This document shows positions 42,714 to 52,639 of a stretch of DNA of 64,000 nt, in pieces; position 1 is the stretch's first letter; each line of letters begins with the position of its first letter. The position numbers were made by a program, and so were the translations under genes. Under the pieces are notes generated by a model. The model saw only the letters and a list, made by a program, of their open reading frames with translations, had not been told where the DNA came from and did no database searches. The DNA is from Amaurobius ferox (taxonomy: Eukaryota > Arthropoda > Arachnida > Araneae > Amaurobiidae). Where the stretch lies: contig OX578136.1 of the NCBI GenBank assembly GCA_951213105.1, positions 154,049,178-154,113,177 of the forward strand. Direction: 5' to 3'.

Positions 42714-43124
42714 GATTTGCCTATTGTGAAAATGGGCCATCTTTGCCTACAGTGAAAAATGAGCCTGTTTTGCCTATAGTGAAAAATGGAACTACATTGC
42801 CTATGGTGAAAAATGGGCCTAATTTGTCTATTGTGAAAAGTGGGCCTGATTTTCCTATAGTGAGAAATGGGCCTGCTTTACCTATTGTGAAAAATGGGCC
42901 CGATTTGCCTATTGGGAAAAATGGGCCTGCTTTGCGTATGGTAAAAAAAGAGTCTGCTTTGCCTGTGGTGAAAAATGGGCCTAATTTGCCTATTGTGAAA
43001 AGTGGGCCTGATTTGCCTATGGTGAAAAATGAGCCTGCTTTGCCTATTGTGAAAAATGGGCCTGCTTTGCTTATAAAAAATGAGCCTGCTTTGCTTATTG
43101 TAAAAAATGGGCCTGATTGCCTAT

Positions 43125-43409
43125 TGTTATTGGTGAGACCCAAACCGTCCGACCTACCAGAAAGGTATAAGGTAACTGTTTGGACGGCAGGGAAGAGCAA
43201 TCCAATTTAGACAGGAACCCTGTGGGGGAGGCATCCACAGAGACCATATCTCTCCTTCTCCTACCACCAACCTCTCGGAAGGACACGAATCCACATGTTT
43301 AACGTAATCTTACTCCCCATTAACACGGCGGCAGTTTTGGCAGCGTAGGGAATCGAACCCGGGCCTAGCGAGTGCAATTCCCGCGCGCTAACCACTGGGT
43401 TACTGCGCC
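43125..43409 (-). mobile_element. SINE-A copy 4 in minisatellite
   Basis: SINE-A reversed, with an intact B box (GGAATCGAACCCGGGCC on plus). Its right junction 'actgcgccctgctttgcc' differs from copies 1-3, so it is an independent insertion or a gene-converted copy. Confidence 0.85.
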
Positions 43410-43984
43410 CTGCTTTGCCTATTGTGATAAATGGGCCTGCTTTGCCTATTGTGAAAAATGGGCTTGCTTTGCCTATTATGAAGAAAAATGGGCCTACTTT
43501 GCCTATTGTGAAAAATGGGCCTGCTTCGCCTGTGAAAATTGGGCCTGCTTTGTCTATTGTGAAAAATGTGCCTGATTTGCCTATTGTGAAAAATGGACCT
43601 GATTTGTCTATAGTGAAAAATGGACCTGATTTGCCTATAGAGAAAAATGGGCCTTCTTTGTCTATAGTGAAAATGGGCCTGCTTTGCATGTGAAAAATGG
43701 GTTTGCTTTGCCTGTGAAAAATGGATCTGCATTGCCTATTGTAAAAAATGGGCCTGCTTTGCCTGTGGTGAAAAGTGGGCCTGCTTTGCCTATTGTGAAA
43801 AATGTGCTTGCTTTGCTTATTGTGTAAAATGAGCCTGCTTTGCCTATGAAAAATGGGCCTGCTTTGCCTATGGTGAAAAATGACCCTGGGTGCATGCAGT
43901 TGGTACCCCAGGAAGTTTTACCTAAAATTACTACTTTAGGGTTGTCGCTTAAATGGCTCTCAAACGAATCTCATTTTCTGAATA

Positions 43985-45446
43985 TAAATTACTTAAAGTC
44001 GTGGGGGGAGGCAATTTCAACAGGCGTTGCATGCTACTACGAGCAGCAAAATATGTAGATAGTCCCCGGCTCTGAGTCACCTCGCTCGCGATGGACTTTC
44101 ATGATGTCTATAATACCTTCTGATTTTGAATCCTTTAGTAGTGCATGTAATAAACAAAAATATACTTTACCTAGTCATTCTTTCATACCCTTTGAACATG
44201 GATTCGATATTTTTGCCACTCATCAGTAAGGGATAGACGATTCGTTAGTCAGAGAGCACAAAACTACGTTTGCAATATTTACTTATAACCAACGATAGAG
44301 CAGGGTATTGTCTTAATCAAACCCAACATCTACAAAGTACTAAGAGCTCAGAATGAACAGTGAAGCTTTAAACTAGTTTCGCTCTCTCTGGTTCTATCAT
44401 CGCCTGCCCTTACTGCCGCAAAACTATGGTGTAAGTACAGTGAAGAATTAACTAGGTGAGCACATATCTATAACTTTTTTCATTTCCGTTTATTTCTCTA
44501 GGTACGACCGAAGATGCTTGCGCAAAGGTTCGAATATGAGGTGTCTCGAGTCACTCTGGAATCAGAATAAGAGAAGGAAGTGCTGAAACCCCAAAATTGC
44601 GATTCCGAACTGGTTTCTTATTAAAGTTCTGTCAAAGAAAAAAAAACTGTATTTCTCTCAGTGTAAAAAAAAATTGTTTGGAATCACGCTCTCGGCATAG
44701 CAACCATCACTGTCGGACCGGTTTCGTGATTATTTTCACAAAATTGCGGTATAAAGCAAGTTTTCTTGCTACCGATGCAATCATCGGTTCTGAACAACCG
44801 CTAACATATACGTATAACGGATCCGCCGTTGCTGATCACTGTACCAAGAGCGTCATTTCCAACTTTAGCAACACCACGTATCTAAGGTTTTTGTGACTCT
44901 AAAATTTTTTAATGAAACTAGGTCATAATGGACTGGCCGCAGAGTTGCCCCCCCCATAGGAACATCATTCGAGTGTGTGTGTGTGTGGGGGGGGGGGGGG
45001 TCTAGAGGGTATCCAGATCCCAATAATTTTGATGTAGAAGAAAACATGAAAAATTCACCAAGAGGAGCAAATTAAATGTGTGGGGGCCCTTGAGACAAAT
45101 GTTTATTCGGGGACCACAATTTGTATGGGCGACCATGCTTGTCGTATTCAGTGATATCAATGACACTCCAGTGTTGAATCATAGGACATGAGTTAGGGCT
45201 ATAATGTATTAAGAGGCTCCTTAAAATCTAACGGAGAATTCGCAAAAAGAATTTTTTTTTCCAGTGACGTAACTAGATTTTTAGCGCCTTGGAGCAAATA
45301 ATTTTAGGGCGCTTCGCTCCAGGACGGCACACCACTGACTCAGCCTCATTGCTCGAAAAGTGCTTAGTCGATATTGATCTTATAGTTCAAGAGATAGATA
45401 TTCCGTTGGGAATATGTTTTCAGATTTTTAATTCCTCTTACAATTG
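43985..45446. other. Non-coding, nothing firmly recognised
   Basis: Contains a (GT)n-G14 tract at 44973-45000. Several open frames under 115 codons show no motif. Confidence 0.4.
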
Positions 45447-45463
45447 TACACTATACGTGACAG

Positions 45464-45535
45464 GCCCGGCCGTCCAAACAGTTACCTTACACATTTCTGG
45501 TAAGTCTGACGGTCTGGGTCTCAACAACAACAACA
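45464..45535 (+). mobile_element. SINE-A 3' fragment inserted in the Tc1 terminal repeat
   Basis: 72 bp of SINE-A 3' end plus CAA tail, with a 16-bp target duplication ACACTATACGTGACAG at 45448-45463 and 45536-45551. The duplicated bases are the outermost part of the Tc1 inverted repeat. Confidence 0.92.
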
Positions 45536-45659
45536 ACACTATACGTGACAGTGAAAATGAGACACCAAGAAGGAGTGAACAGAAAGTGGTGAAAATCGGC
45601 AAACAGAGAGAGACAGCAACGAACAATAAGTGATGTTTATTGCAACACGATATACCTAT

Positions 45660-47770
45660 AAACTGAACGATAACACCGTCTGATCAGTAGGTTGTAGGAC
45701 CTCGTGGGCGGTGATATAGGCAGCAACACGTCTAGGTACAGAGTCAATGAGTGTGCGGATGATGTCCTGGGGGATGGCTGCCCATTCCCTGTTGTTATGT
45801 GGGTTTTAACCACACGTCCTGTTAGAACGCATAATCCAGTGGTATTGTTCATTAAAACAATCTCCGACATTGGCCGTGTCGAATAAAAATACATAAAAAT
45901 CAAATTATTGGAAAATGAGGACAACGGGCATGATATAAAACATTAACATTATTTATTGACAAAAGGAAATTAAAATAATAATAATAATAAAAGAACATAT
46001 TTAATTAATTCAATTAACACTCTTAGTACAACATAAATATTCTCTACTGACATATGTGTTTGGCATTTCCTAAATCATAAATATTTAAAATATATATTTA
46101 AATCCACTTCATTTAAGTTTTATCGTGAATTCATTCTAATTATTTACTCAAGTATAAATTGACTATAGATGTCGAGAGAGTGTACAAATTAACTAACAAA
46201 TCGTCATCAGACTAGTAGTATAAGAGACATGCATTCCGTACCTTCAAATACAGCGTAGGATCGCTCGTCACTGGACGCGGAGCCCTTCGACCGCGGAAAA
46301 GCCGGTCATCGCTGCAGACCTATTTTGGGAGAACCTTTTCTCTCCGGAGCACACAACCAATTCTCCGTCCTTTCTCTCCGACGTACCAAACCAATTCTCC
46401 GTTCTTTCTGAAAAATCTAACACTCTCTCGATCATCGGAAAAATGTCTCCTCCTACACAATTAAGCCCCAGGTTTGTTACTGGTCCCCCCAATTGAAGCC
46501 CCTGGTATTTTCATTGGATATTTCCAAAAATGTCCAGCTATTGGGTGCTGTGGTGACAGGAGGATGGCGATCATCCCAGAATTAATATCTGGCAGGTGGA
46601 CCGCGGGTTCTCACGACCTTGCGTGCACGTGCAGCCGAACCGGACAAGGGTCAGCTCTCCCCAAGAGCGCCCTGCTGTGCGCCCCTTTGTAACTGGGCGA
46701 TCGTTGTCCATATTTCCCAGAAACATGGCTTGCTCATCCTTTTGCAGGTGTTCTCTTAGGGAACTGTATATGAATTAAAGGAGAAGTACAGGGACCATCT
46801 TTGTAGGTTACGCTCCTCCATAATTTGCAATGTCCCAAATTTGCCTTGGGACACCTGTCAACCATTACCAGAGTTCGTCTTCTAAATGCGGCGGTGTCAG
46901 CGCACCAATCACGTCCCAGACGTGTTCGATTGGTGAGAGATCAGGGGAGACTGGTGTCCAGGGAAGCACCTAGGTATCTTGCCGGGCATGTTGGCTGATG
47001 CGTGCCGTGTGTGGTCGGGCGTTATCCTGCTGGTTAATGGCATTGAGCACCCCTGAAGGAAGGGTAGTGTCACAGCCCGCAGCACGTTATCCTCGTATCG
47101 TTGGGCCGTCATAGTGCCCTCAATATGGATCAGAGGTGACCTGCTATCATAGGCGATGGTGCCCCAACCTATGATGCCGCGTTGTCGCGCGGTGTTACGT
47201 TTCACAGATGCGGCCGGATTGGACCTGTCACCACTTCGGCGTCAGACTCGTACACGGAAACTGTAATTGCTAAAACAGAAGCGCTACTCGTCTAAGAACA
47301 CGACCATGTGCCATTTTGCCTTCCACTTGGCTCTATCCCGACACCATTGCAAACGGAGGCGTCTGTGCTGTTGGGTCAATAGCAGTCTTCCTAACGGGTG
47401 CCATGACTGCCGATCGCCGACGACCAATCGGCGGATAATGGTCCTGGTCGATATGGGAGCATCAAGGGTGCCCTGCACATGCTGCAAAAGGGCGACGGAA
47501 GTGGCCTGCGGAGCCGTCAGCCCTTGCAGGCGAATGCGTCGGTCCACTCGTACTGACGTTGCTCTGGCCTTACCGGCACCCCTCAAACTTGCCACATTCC
47601 CTTGTTCCAACCATCTTCGCCACAGCCGGTGCACCGTGGACGCGTGTAGGTGGCTCACCGCTGAGATTTAACGTATGGACCAACCTGCCCTTCTGAGTCC
47701 GATCACCATACACCTCGTGAAATCGTCTGTCTGCTGGAACTGCCTCGGTGGGTGGCGGCCTGGCATTCTC
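45660..47770 (-). pseudogene. Tc1-like transposase (split and frameshifted)
   Basis: Tc1 transposases bind terminal repeats through a paired-like domain and cut at TA with a DDE catalytic triad. On the minus strand the N-terminal part (47770-47284) has STVHRLWRRWLEQGN (helix-turn-helix), TPPQ-like 'LTAPQATSVALLQHV' and 'ISTRTIIRRL'. After a frame change, 47205-46909 gives 'GWGTIAYDSRSPLIHIEGTM', 'AQRYEDNVL' and 'RITPDHTRHA', where the usual QQDNARPH block is altered (TPDHTRH), then a CFPGHQSPLI block equivalent to WPARSPDL. The C-terminus (IPQDIIRTLIDSVPRRVAAY) appears only at 45797-45700 because about 1 kb intervenes. Several frame changes make it non-functional. Confidence 0.85.
45801..46829. 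other. Unidentified ~1-kb insertion in the Tc1 transposase
   Basis: Separates the last ~30 codons of the transposase from the rest. It has A/T-rich (45930-46200) and GC-rich (46480-46720) halves and on the minus strand a phrase 'ggaccagtaacaaacctggg' that is primer-binding-site-like, so a piece of an LTR element is possible. Exact edges and target duplication were not found. Confidence 0.45.
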
Positions 47771-48106
47771 TACTACTAAACGTTTCCTCTAAGACAAAAA
47801 AAAAATTTGCAAAGTGCCCTGGCAGACAGAGCGATGCGACTATTGACGATTCTGCAGGTTCCTTCCCTTATATCTCATTCAACGTGCGCGGAACAGCTGC
47901 GCATTTCACATCATGTACATCACTTTGCTCGCCCTTTGCAGGGTTTGCTGGTAGTCCAATTTTTCAGACCTATCCTTGATATATTCTCTAAAGTATGTGC
48001 TGAATTTAAGATAATAAGGGAAGGTCTCCACTCTACCTCGGATAGAATGGATGAAAATAGTATTGTTATGCTTGAACTTCACGAAAAGATTTAATATAGG
48101 GATGAG

Positions 48107-49072
48107 ATGATAAGGGAATGTAAAGGTGAATATGCGGATCTAAAGGCAAGCCATGATGGGCTCCTACAGGGTAAATCTCCTTACTTGTTTGACGAGGTTA
48201 AAATTTTGAAAGCAAGAGCGGATCGGCTTGAGAAAACTTTGGTTGAAAGGGTTGCTAAGAGCCCCGTCCAAGGGGACGAAGTTGTCGCCTTAAAGAACAA
48301 ATTAAGAAAAATGGATATTCAGCTGAGGGAGTACAGAAGTAAGTTGAGGCAACGAGATGCTAATGTGGAGGAACCGTCGCAAAAGAAGTTACAGGAGGTG
48401 GTTGCAGAGGTTGAAGCCCTTGGGTCTTTATTAAAGGAGAAGGAAATGGAGTTGGAGAAATTGAGAGCTTGTTCGGTGAAATTATCAGAAGCGGAGTTAA
48501 AATTAAAGAGACTTAGGGAGGAAAATAGCGTCGAAATTAATCAGAAAATTTTGAAGCTAAGCAGTGAATTGGCAGTTAAGGAAGAGAAATTATCAGAAAA
48601 GGCAGAGTTAGTGAGAAAGGATGAAAATAAGCTCAAAGAGCTTAATGTGAAATTGAAGGAAAGGGATTTGGAAATTGAGATAATGTCCCGGGTCTTAAAG
48701 ATTGCAGAGACTTCTTTGACGCAGTTTGAGAGCCCTGGGAGGCCGAATCCTTTCCCTGGCTTACTTGCTGATGCTATGACGGAGGCTGATGACTTGAAGA
48801 GGGAGTTCTCAGCTAAAGTCGAAGAGAAAGTTAGCCTTTTGCGGCAATCCAACTGCAAGCTTGCTGAAGCCGAGGCACTGATGAAGGAAATGAGGATGGC
48901 CATTGATGTAAAATTCAAGGAAATTAAAACCCTAAAATTGGAACTGAGGAGTAAAAACCAGGTTCTCAGGGAGTCCAATGATGTAATTAATTTGATGAAG
49001 TTAAGACTTGAGAAGTTGGAGCGCTCGGAGGTGGCGGGGAAGGTATCGAAGGTGGGGGGGGGGGAGGTTTAG
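48107..49072 (+). CDS. LINE ORF1-like protein, coiled-coil part (321 codons)
   Basis: ORF1 proteins bind the element RNA and multimerise. The product is almost entirely heptad-like, rich in Leu, Glu and Lys ('KLRKMDIQLREYRSKLRQRD', 'LLKEKEMELEKLRACSVKL', 'ELNVKLKERDLEIEIMSRVL'), predicting a long coiled coil with a break near residue 205-215 (SPGRPNPFPG). The same frame is open upstream to about 47960 apart from one TAA at 48092, so the original start was probably earlier. It ends in a G-rich run (49052-49065) and a stop, and the zinc-knuckle part follows in another frame. A minus-strand open frame over 48541-48978 is its shadow. Confidence 0.7.
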   Translation: MIRECKGEYADLKASHDGLLQGKSPYLFDEVKILKARADRLEKTLVERVAKSPVQGDEVVALKNKLRKMDIQLREYRSKLRQRDANVEEPSQKKLQEVVAEVEALGSLLKEKEMELEKLRACSVKLSEAELKLKRLREENSVEINQKILKLSSELAVKEEKLSEKAELVRKDENKLKELNVKLKERDLEIEIMSRVLKIAETSLTQFESPGRPNPFPGLLADAMTEADDLKREFSAKVEEKVSLLRQSNCKLAEAEALMKEMRMAIDVKFKEIKTLKLELRSKNQVLRESNDVINLMKLRLEKLERSEVAGKVSKVGGGEV

Positions 49073-49173
49073 AATTCAAATTTAAAGATTTTCTTGATAC
49101 TCAAGAAACTATACGACAAAGTATTAAAGCACAAGAGGTTAATTTATTGGCTTTCCTGGGAGAGATTTGAGAT

Positions 49174-49850
49174 TTGATAGAGGTTAAGGCCAAGGGAACT
49201 GATGTTCGAATGGGACCTTATAAGGAGACCTCCTTGCCTTCCGTGAGATCTAAAACTATTATTGTCAAACCTGTTGCTCCCTCGACTACCGAAGTTACTG
49301 TGAAGACAATTCTGAGCTCTGGTGTTTCCCCAAAGAGCCTTGGAATTGGAATTGATAAGTTTTCCCTCTGCCGGATGGCAGAGTTGTTATGGAGGTTCCC
49401 GGCGATACCCGCGCCGAGGTAATCCAGAATGAATTGCTTAGGGATCCTGGTATTCAGGGTAATTACCTGATCGAGCGACCCAGGAAAAGACCTCCTAAGT
49501 TGATGTTCTTCATTGTTCCTGAGGGTACTGATCATGAGCAATTTATTATTGACATTGTGGCCCAGAATCCATGTCTGAAGAGTCAGGAACAGGCTTTTTT
49601 CTTTAAGTTTGGAATTAAGGCTAGGACAGGCTCTCATTGGGCTTTCGACGTCGAGGCTGTCCCTTTTCGGGCAATCTTGAAACAACGTTTTGTTTATTTT
49701 GGATGGCATAGAGTGTGGAGTAGAGAGTTGCTCCAGTGTACCAAATGTGGAGTGCTTGGTCACACCCGGGGTCGTTGTGATCTTAAAAGGTTGTTAGATG
49801 TGCTAAGTCCCACCCTGGCAAGCCTTGTAAAGAGAGTCTTAAGTGCATAA
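49174..49850 (+). pseudogene. LINE ORF1-like protein, RNA-binding and zinc-knuckle part (frameshifted)
   Basis: Two overlapping frames (49174-49422 and 49389-49850) describe one protein with a one-base slip near 49365-49390. Recognisable order: a Val/Ile-rich linker, 'MEVPGDTRAEVIQNELLRD' (a typical RRM-like strand-helix of LINE ORF1), 'ARTGSHWAFDVEAVPFRAIL', 'RFVYFGWHRV' and the knuckle CTKCGVLGHTRGRC (C-x2-C-x4-H-x4-C, complete). This layout is that of Gag-like ORF1 proteins in R1/I/Jockey-type LINEs, which usually have two or three knuckles; only one is kept here before the frame ends. Confidence 0.8.
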
Positions 49851-51125
49851 ATTGTATAAATTTTAATTTGAAGTTTGGAAAGAAATACGAAGTTACTCAT
49901 TCTAGTAGAGATAATAATTGAGAATGTTTTAAAATAGAACTCAGTAGATATAAGAAGAATGTGGATTATGGGAAATGAGCTTTTATTATTGTATGGAGTT
50001 ATTTTTGCTGTACTTTCTTGATTAAACGTAAGAGCTGTTAGACTTAGGATTTTTCTTATATGTTTATGCGCTTTCATTCTGTCCGGGACCCCGGGTTTTG
50101 TTAATGTGTAATTTTCAGTATTGATGGATAGTTAAAGATTTTTATGATTCTTTAGTTTATTTGGCTGTCAGGAGCCCTGGAGATGGTTTGCTGAAGTGTT
50201 TTACCCCTTTCCTCTTCCCTGGTCCGGTGTCGTTAATATGCGTTCTTTTGTTTTTAAATCGGGATATGGATTGTTGTATGGCTGCAGGACCTTTGACTTT
50301 AGGGGAACGGGGTATATGTTCGTAGGTATTATGTGTTTTATTGCTTTCTTTCAGCTTGTGGGTTCATATTACTAGATATTATTTGGTTTTTTAGAGTGTA
50401 AATTTAGGTATTTGCGTAGGAGGTACGAGTATTTTATTCTTTGGTGTTTTGGATAGGTGTTTTGAGGTTGCATATTGACAGAAAAATAGACATAATGGAG
50501 GTACACTGAGTTATTATGATTTGTTGTTTTAACACTATGCTTAGAAAAGTATTTCTACGTGTGGTATATTTTAGTATTTGATTTTGGATTTTATGAGTCG
50601 GTTTTCTTTTGGTGTGTTTGCTATACTTGCTTTATTGACTAGAGGTTTTAATCTGTTTATAGCTGGGGGGCGTTTTCTTTTCTTAGTTTCTTAGTTTTCT
50701 TTTGCCTTGGCGGGGGATTTTATTTAGAAGTAGGTACTTTAATCGTTTTCGTTGCTCTTACTTGAGTAATGTATTTGTCCTTTGTTTATTCTTGCTTCCT
50801 TGGTCCTTGCCGCTTGGTTCGATTTATGGTTTTCTTTATGTGGTTTAGTTGTGACTGAGCTCAGGTGACCTGTTTTAGAACGGGGCAGATCAGGGGGGGA
50901 GGACAAATTTTTATTTTTGTTGGGCGGTCGTGGTTATTTCCAAGAAGTTTTAATTTTATGATTTTTGTTTCTATGATATTTGAGAGTTTTTCATATTGTA
51001 CATTATTTGATGTATTTATAATTATTATTTTTTGATGTCTGTACTATTCCCGCTAGTTTAGCGGTTGATTTTTAGGCTAATGAAACCGCCCTAGCCAGGC
51101 AAAAGTTTTGAGTTAATAATAAATT
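49851..51125. other. T/G-rich non-coding interior of the ORF1-only element
   Basis: Where a LINE would carry endonuclease and reverse transcriptase there is 1.27 kb of T/G-biased DNA with no open frame of note and none of the expected motifs (FADD-type box or similar). An AATAAA lies at 51116-51121. Confidence 0.5.
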
Positions 51126-51360
51126 TCTGGGGATGTGGGTGCGTCGTCGTTCTTGGTGGCGCGACTTGCCTGCTTGGTTTCGTTGGCACTGGGGACTGGT
51201 GGCGCTCGGCTTCGCTCGGCGGGGCGTGGACCTGCTGTCCCCTTGGTGTCCCGGGCTGTGCGCGCGTTGTGTGACGGAGTCGGCGGTTTTCTTTGTCTGG
51301 CGGGATGGGGAGCCCGATGTCCCTTTTCTGTGCTGGTGGTGATTCTCCTTCCGGCCGGGG
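51126..51360. other. GC-rich segment near the end of the ORF1-only element
   Basis: About 235 bp of strongly GC-rich DNA (for example 'ggcgctcggcttcgctcggc') in an AT-rich setting. Open frames here reflect composition. It may be a structured 3' region. Confidence 0.45.
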
Positions 51361-51500
51361 ATTAATGCCCTAAAAACTTAACGGTCAGGGCCCTCGGTCT
51401 GGGTTTGTACATCATGTGCATAACCTGCGTCTACTCTGCAATTTGTATATTTTTCTGTCCATTCCTTCTTGGTGTCCCATTTTCACTATCACGTAGTGTA

Positions 51501-52030
51501 TTATAAAGAAAGTACTGTTTTCCTGAAATTTTTCTAATTCGAGATTTTGACGTACGATATGCTTACGACACGATTAAGACCTCCTGACGTACGACATTAG
51601 ACGTACGACACGATTAAGACTTCCTGAACCCATTTCGAGCGCTTTTGAAATGATGTGTGTGCTGGTGTGTGTATGTACGTATATGTGAGTGTGTGTGGGC
51701 AATTTACAGTTCACAATTTACACAACCCATGACCATTCGACTTCTATATGAGATTCACTAATCATGTGTGTATGGGCACTATAACTCACGAACGTGGAAT
51801 GTGCAATGTGTTAAAACAAAAGCTCCCTGAACATTTTATGCCTTCCCTGTGCACAGTAGCGTCATCAGAAAAATCTTGGGGGGAAGGAGGTAAAACAATC
51901 TATTTTGTTTCCTATTTCTCCAATTAACATTTCTACGAACTTCAATGGATCTGATCAAAGAACTATAATTGACTTATTGCTCCTCGAAGATTCTAATGGA
52001 TCCCTGGGAGGACCCCCGTCTAAGTTGTTG
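51501..52030. repeat. Possible distant member of the family A/B group
   Basis: Order of parts is as in family A reversed: 'aattcgagattttgacg', 'gcttacgacacgattaagac' repeated twice, a (GT)-rich tract at 51650-51700, then 'ataactcacgaacg'. Sequence identity is low, so this is a suggestion based on architecture. Confidence 0.4.
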
Positions 52031-52039
52031 ACCAAAGTG

Positions 52040-52424
52040 CGCTACGCCGTCACCTCCGAGAGCAGAGGCCAGAGCACATGTGGTTTATGCACGATGAAGC
52101 CCCGGCACACTTTTCCATCACGGTCCGGAACTTCTTGAATGCCACATATCCCGCACGCTGGATCGGACGTGGCCGACCTGTGGCGTGGCCTCCTCGCTCA
52201 CCAGACCTCAACCCACTGGACTTTTTCTTCTGGGACCACATGAAATCTTTAGTGTACAAGACGTCTGTGGACTCGGCGGAAGATCTCTTCGTGTGCATCG
52301 TTGTTGCCGCAGACCACATTAACACAACACCCGGAATCTTCAAGAGGGTGCGTCAGTCATTCCTTCGCCGTTGTGAACGGTGCAACGACACGCGTGGTCG
52401 CCACTTTGAGCACTTGTTGTGAGT
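52040..52424 (+). pseudogene. Transposase C-terminal fragment (mariner/IS630-like)
   Basis: A frame open to the stop at 52420-52422 contains FMHDEAPAHF (second catalytic Asp region), 'ARWIGRGRPVAWPPRSPDLN' and PLDFFFWDHMKSLVY (third catalytic position), then 'RRCERCNDTRGRHFEHLL'. This is the C-terminal half of a widespread arthropod DDE/D transposase of the Tc1/mariner group. The N-terminal DNA-binding domain and first Asp are missing. Downstream DNA ends 'cactcaccctgtata'-like at 52625-52636, a typical terminal repeat, before family A begins. Confidence 0.85.
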
Positions 52425-52639
52425 TTGTTGCTGCACAATAAATCTGTTTGTGCAACGTTTAGTATCGTTCATTCGCTTTCTCAACACTGGTGTACGTGCA
52501 GGTTCGTATTCTAATTTTACTCTTTTCTGCCTCTCTGAGTGCAATGCGACCCTATGTTCCATAGTAATTATTGCTCGTCTGGTGGGGTACTATCACCCCT
52601 TTGCTTTTGTAAAAACAATTCCGACTCACCCTGTATAAG

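Larger units (their letters stand above)
40450..43890. repeat. 27-bp minisatellite, 3.4 kb, with embedded SINEs
   Basis: About 80 units of a 27-bp sequence, 'gtgaaaaatgggcctgcttt' plus 'gcctatt', with variants (g/a in gggcct, gctttg/gatttg/actttg). Being nine codons long, it yields long open frames on both strands (VKNGPALPI on plus, GKAGPFFTI on minus) that are by-products. Four SINE-A copies interrupt it, and three of them have the same right junction (GCCTCTGATT...), so the array expanded as blocks of SINE plus minisatellite. A ~100-bp non-repeat segment occurs twice (42198-42297, 43884-43984). Confidence 0.95.
47917..51408 (+). mobile_element. LINE-type element with ORF1 but no reverse transcriptase
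   Basis: The 9-bp ACATCATGT occurs at 47908-47916 and 51409-51417, and removing the interval rejoins the Tc1 sub-terminal sequence, so these are plausible insertion edges. Inside are a coiled-coil/zinc-knuckle ORF1 (47960-49850), 1.3 kb of T/G-rich non-coding DNA, a GC-rich 235-bp tail region (51126-51360) and an unusual end lacking poly(A) or CAA. No reverse transcriptase motif is seen in any frame. It could be a non-autonomous ORF1-only derivative or an internally deleted LINE. Confidence 0.55.
45447..51500 (-). mobile_element. Tc1-like transposon, heavily interrupted
   Basis: Terminal inverted repeats CACTATACGTGACAGTGAAA (45449 on, interrupted by a SINE fragment) and, inverted, CACTACGTGATAGTGAAAAT (ending 51498) continue inward with 'gacaccaagaagga'. 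TA flanks both ends (45447-45448, 51499-51500). A Tc1-type transposase reads on the minus strand between 47770 and about 45660. Three later insertions split it: a SINE-A fragment in the terminal repeat, about 1 kb in the transposase, and a 3.5-kb LINE-type element between transposase and right end. Without these the element would be about 1.5 kb, a usual Tc1 size. Confidence 0.8.

Noticed and set aside
40450..43890. Long open frames on both strands with nine-residue repeats (VKNGPALPI, GKAGPFFTI)
   Set aside because: The 27-bp unit is divisible by three and lacks stops, so both strands stay open. The frames run into and out of SINEs and carry frame slips. No start context or non-repeat domain supports a protein.
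44500..44572. Possible terminal exon after 'tttatttctctag'
   Set aside because: Only about 22 codons to a stop, with no second splice site or motif; chance is more likely.
51133..51365. Trp/Arg-rich open frames in the GC-rich segment
   Set aside because: Two overlapping frames are open because of composition; no domain is visible and the segment is the 3' region of the ORF1-only element.
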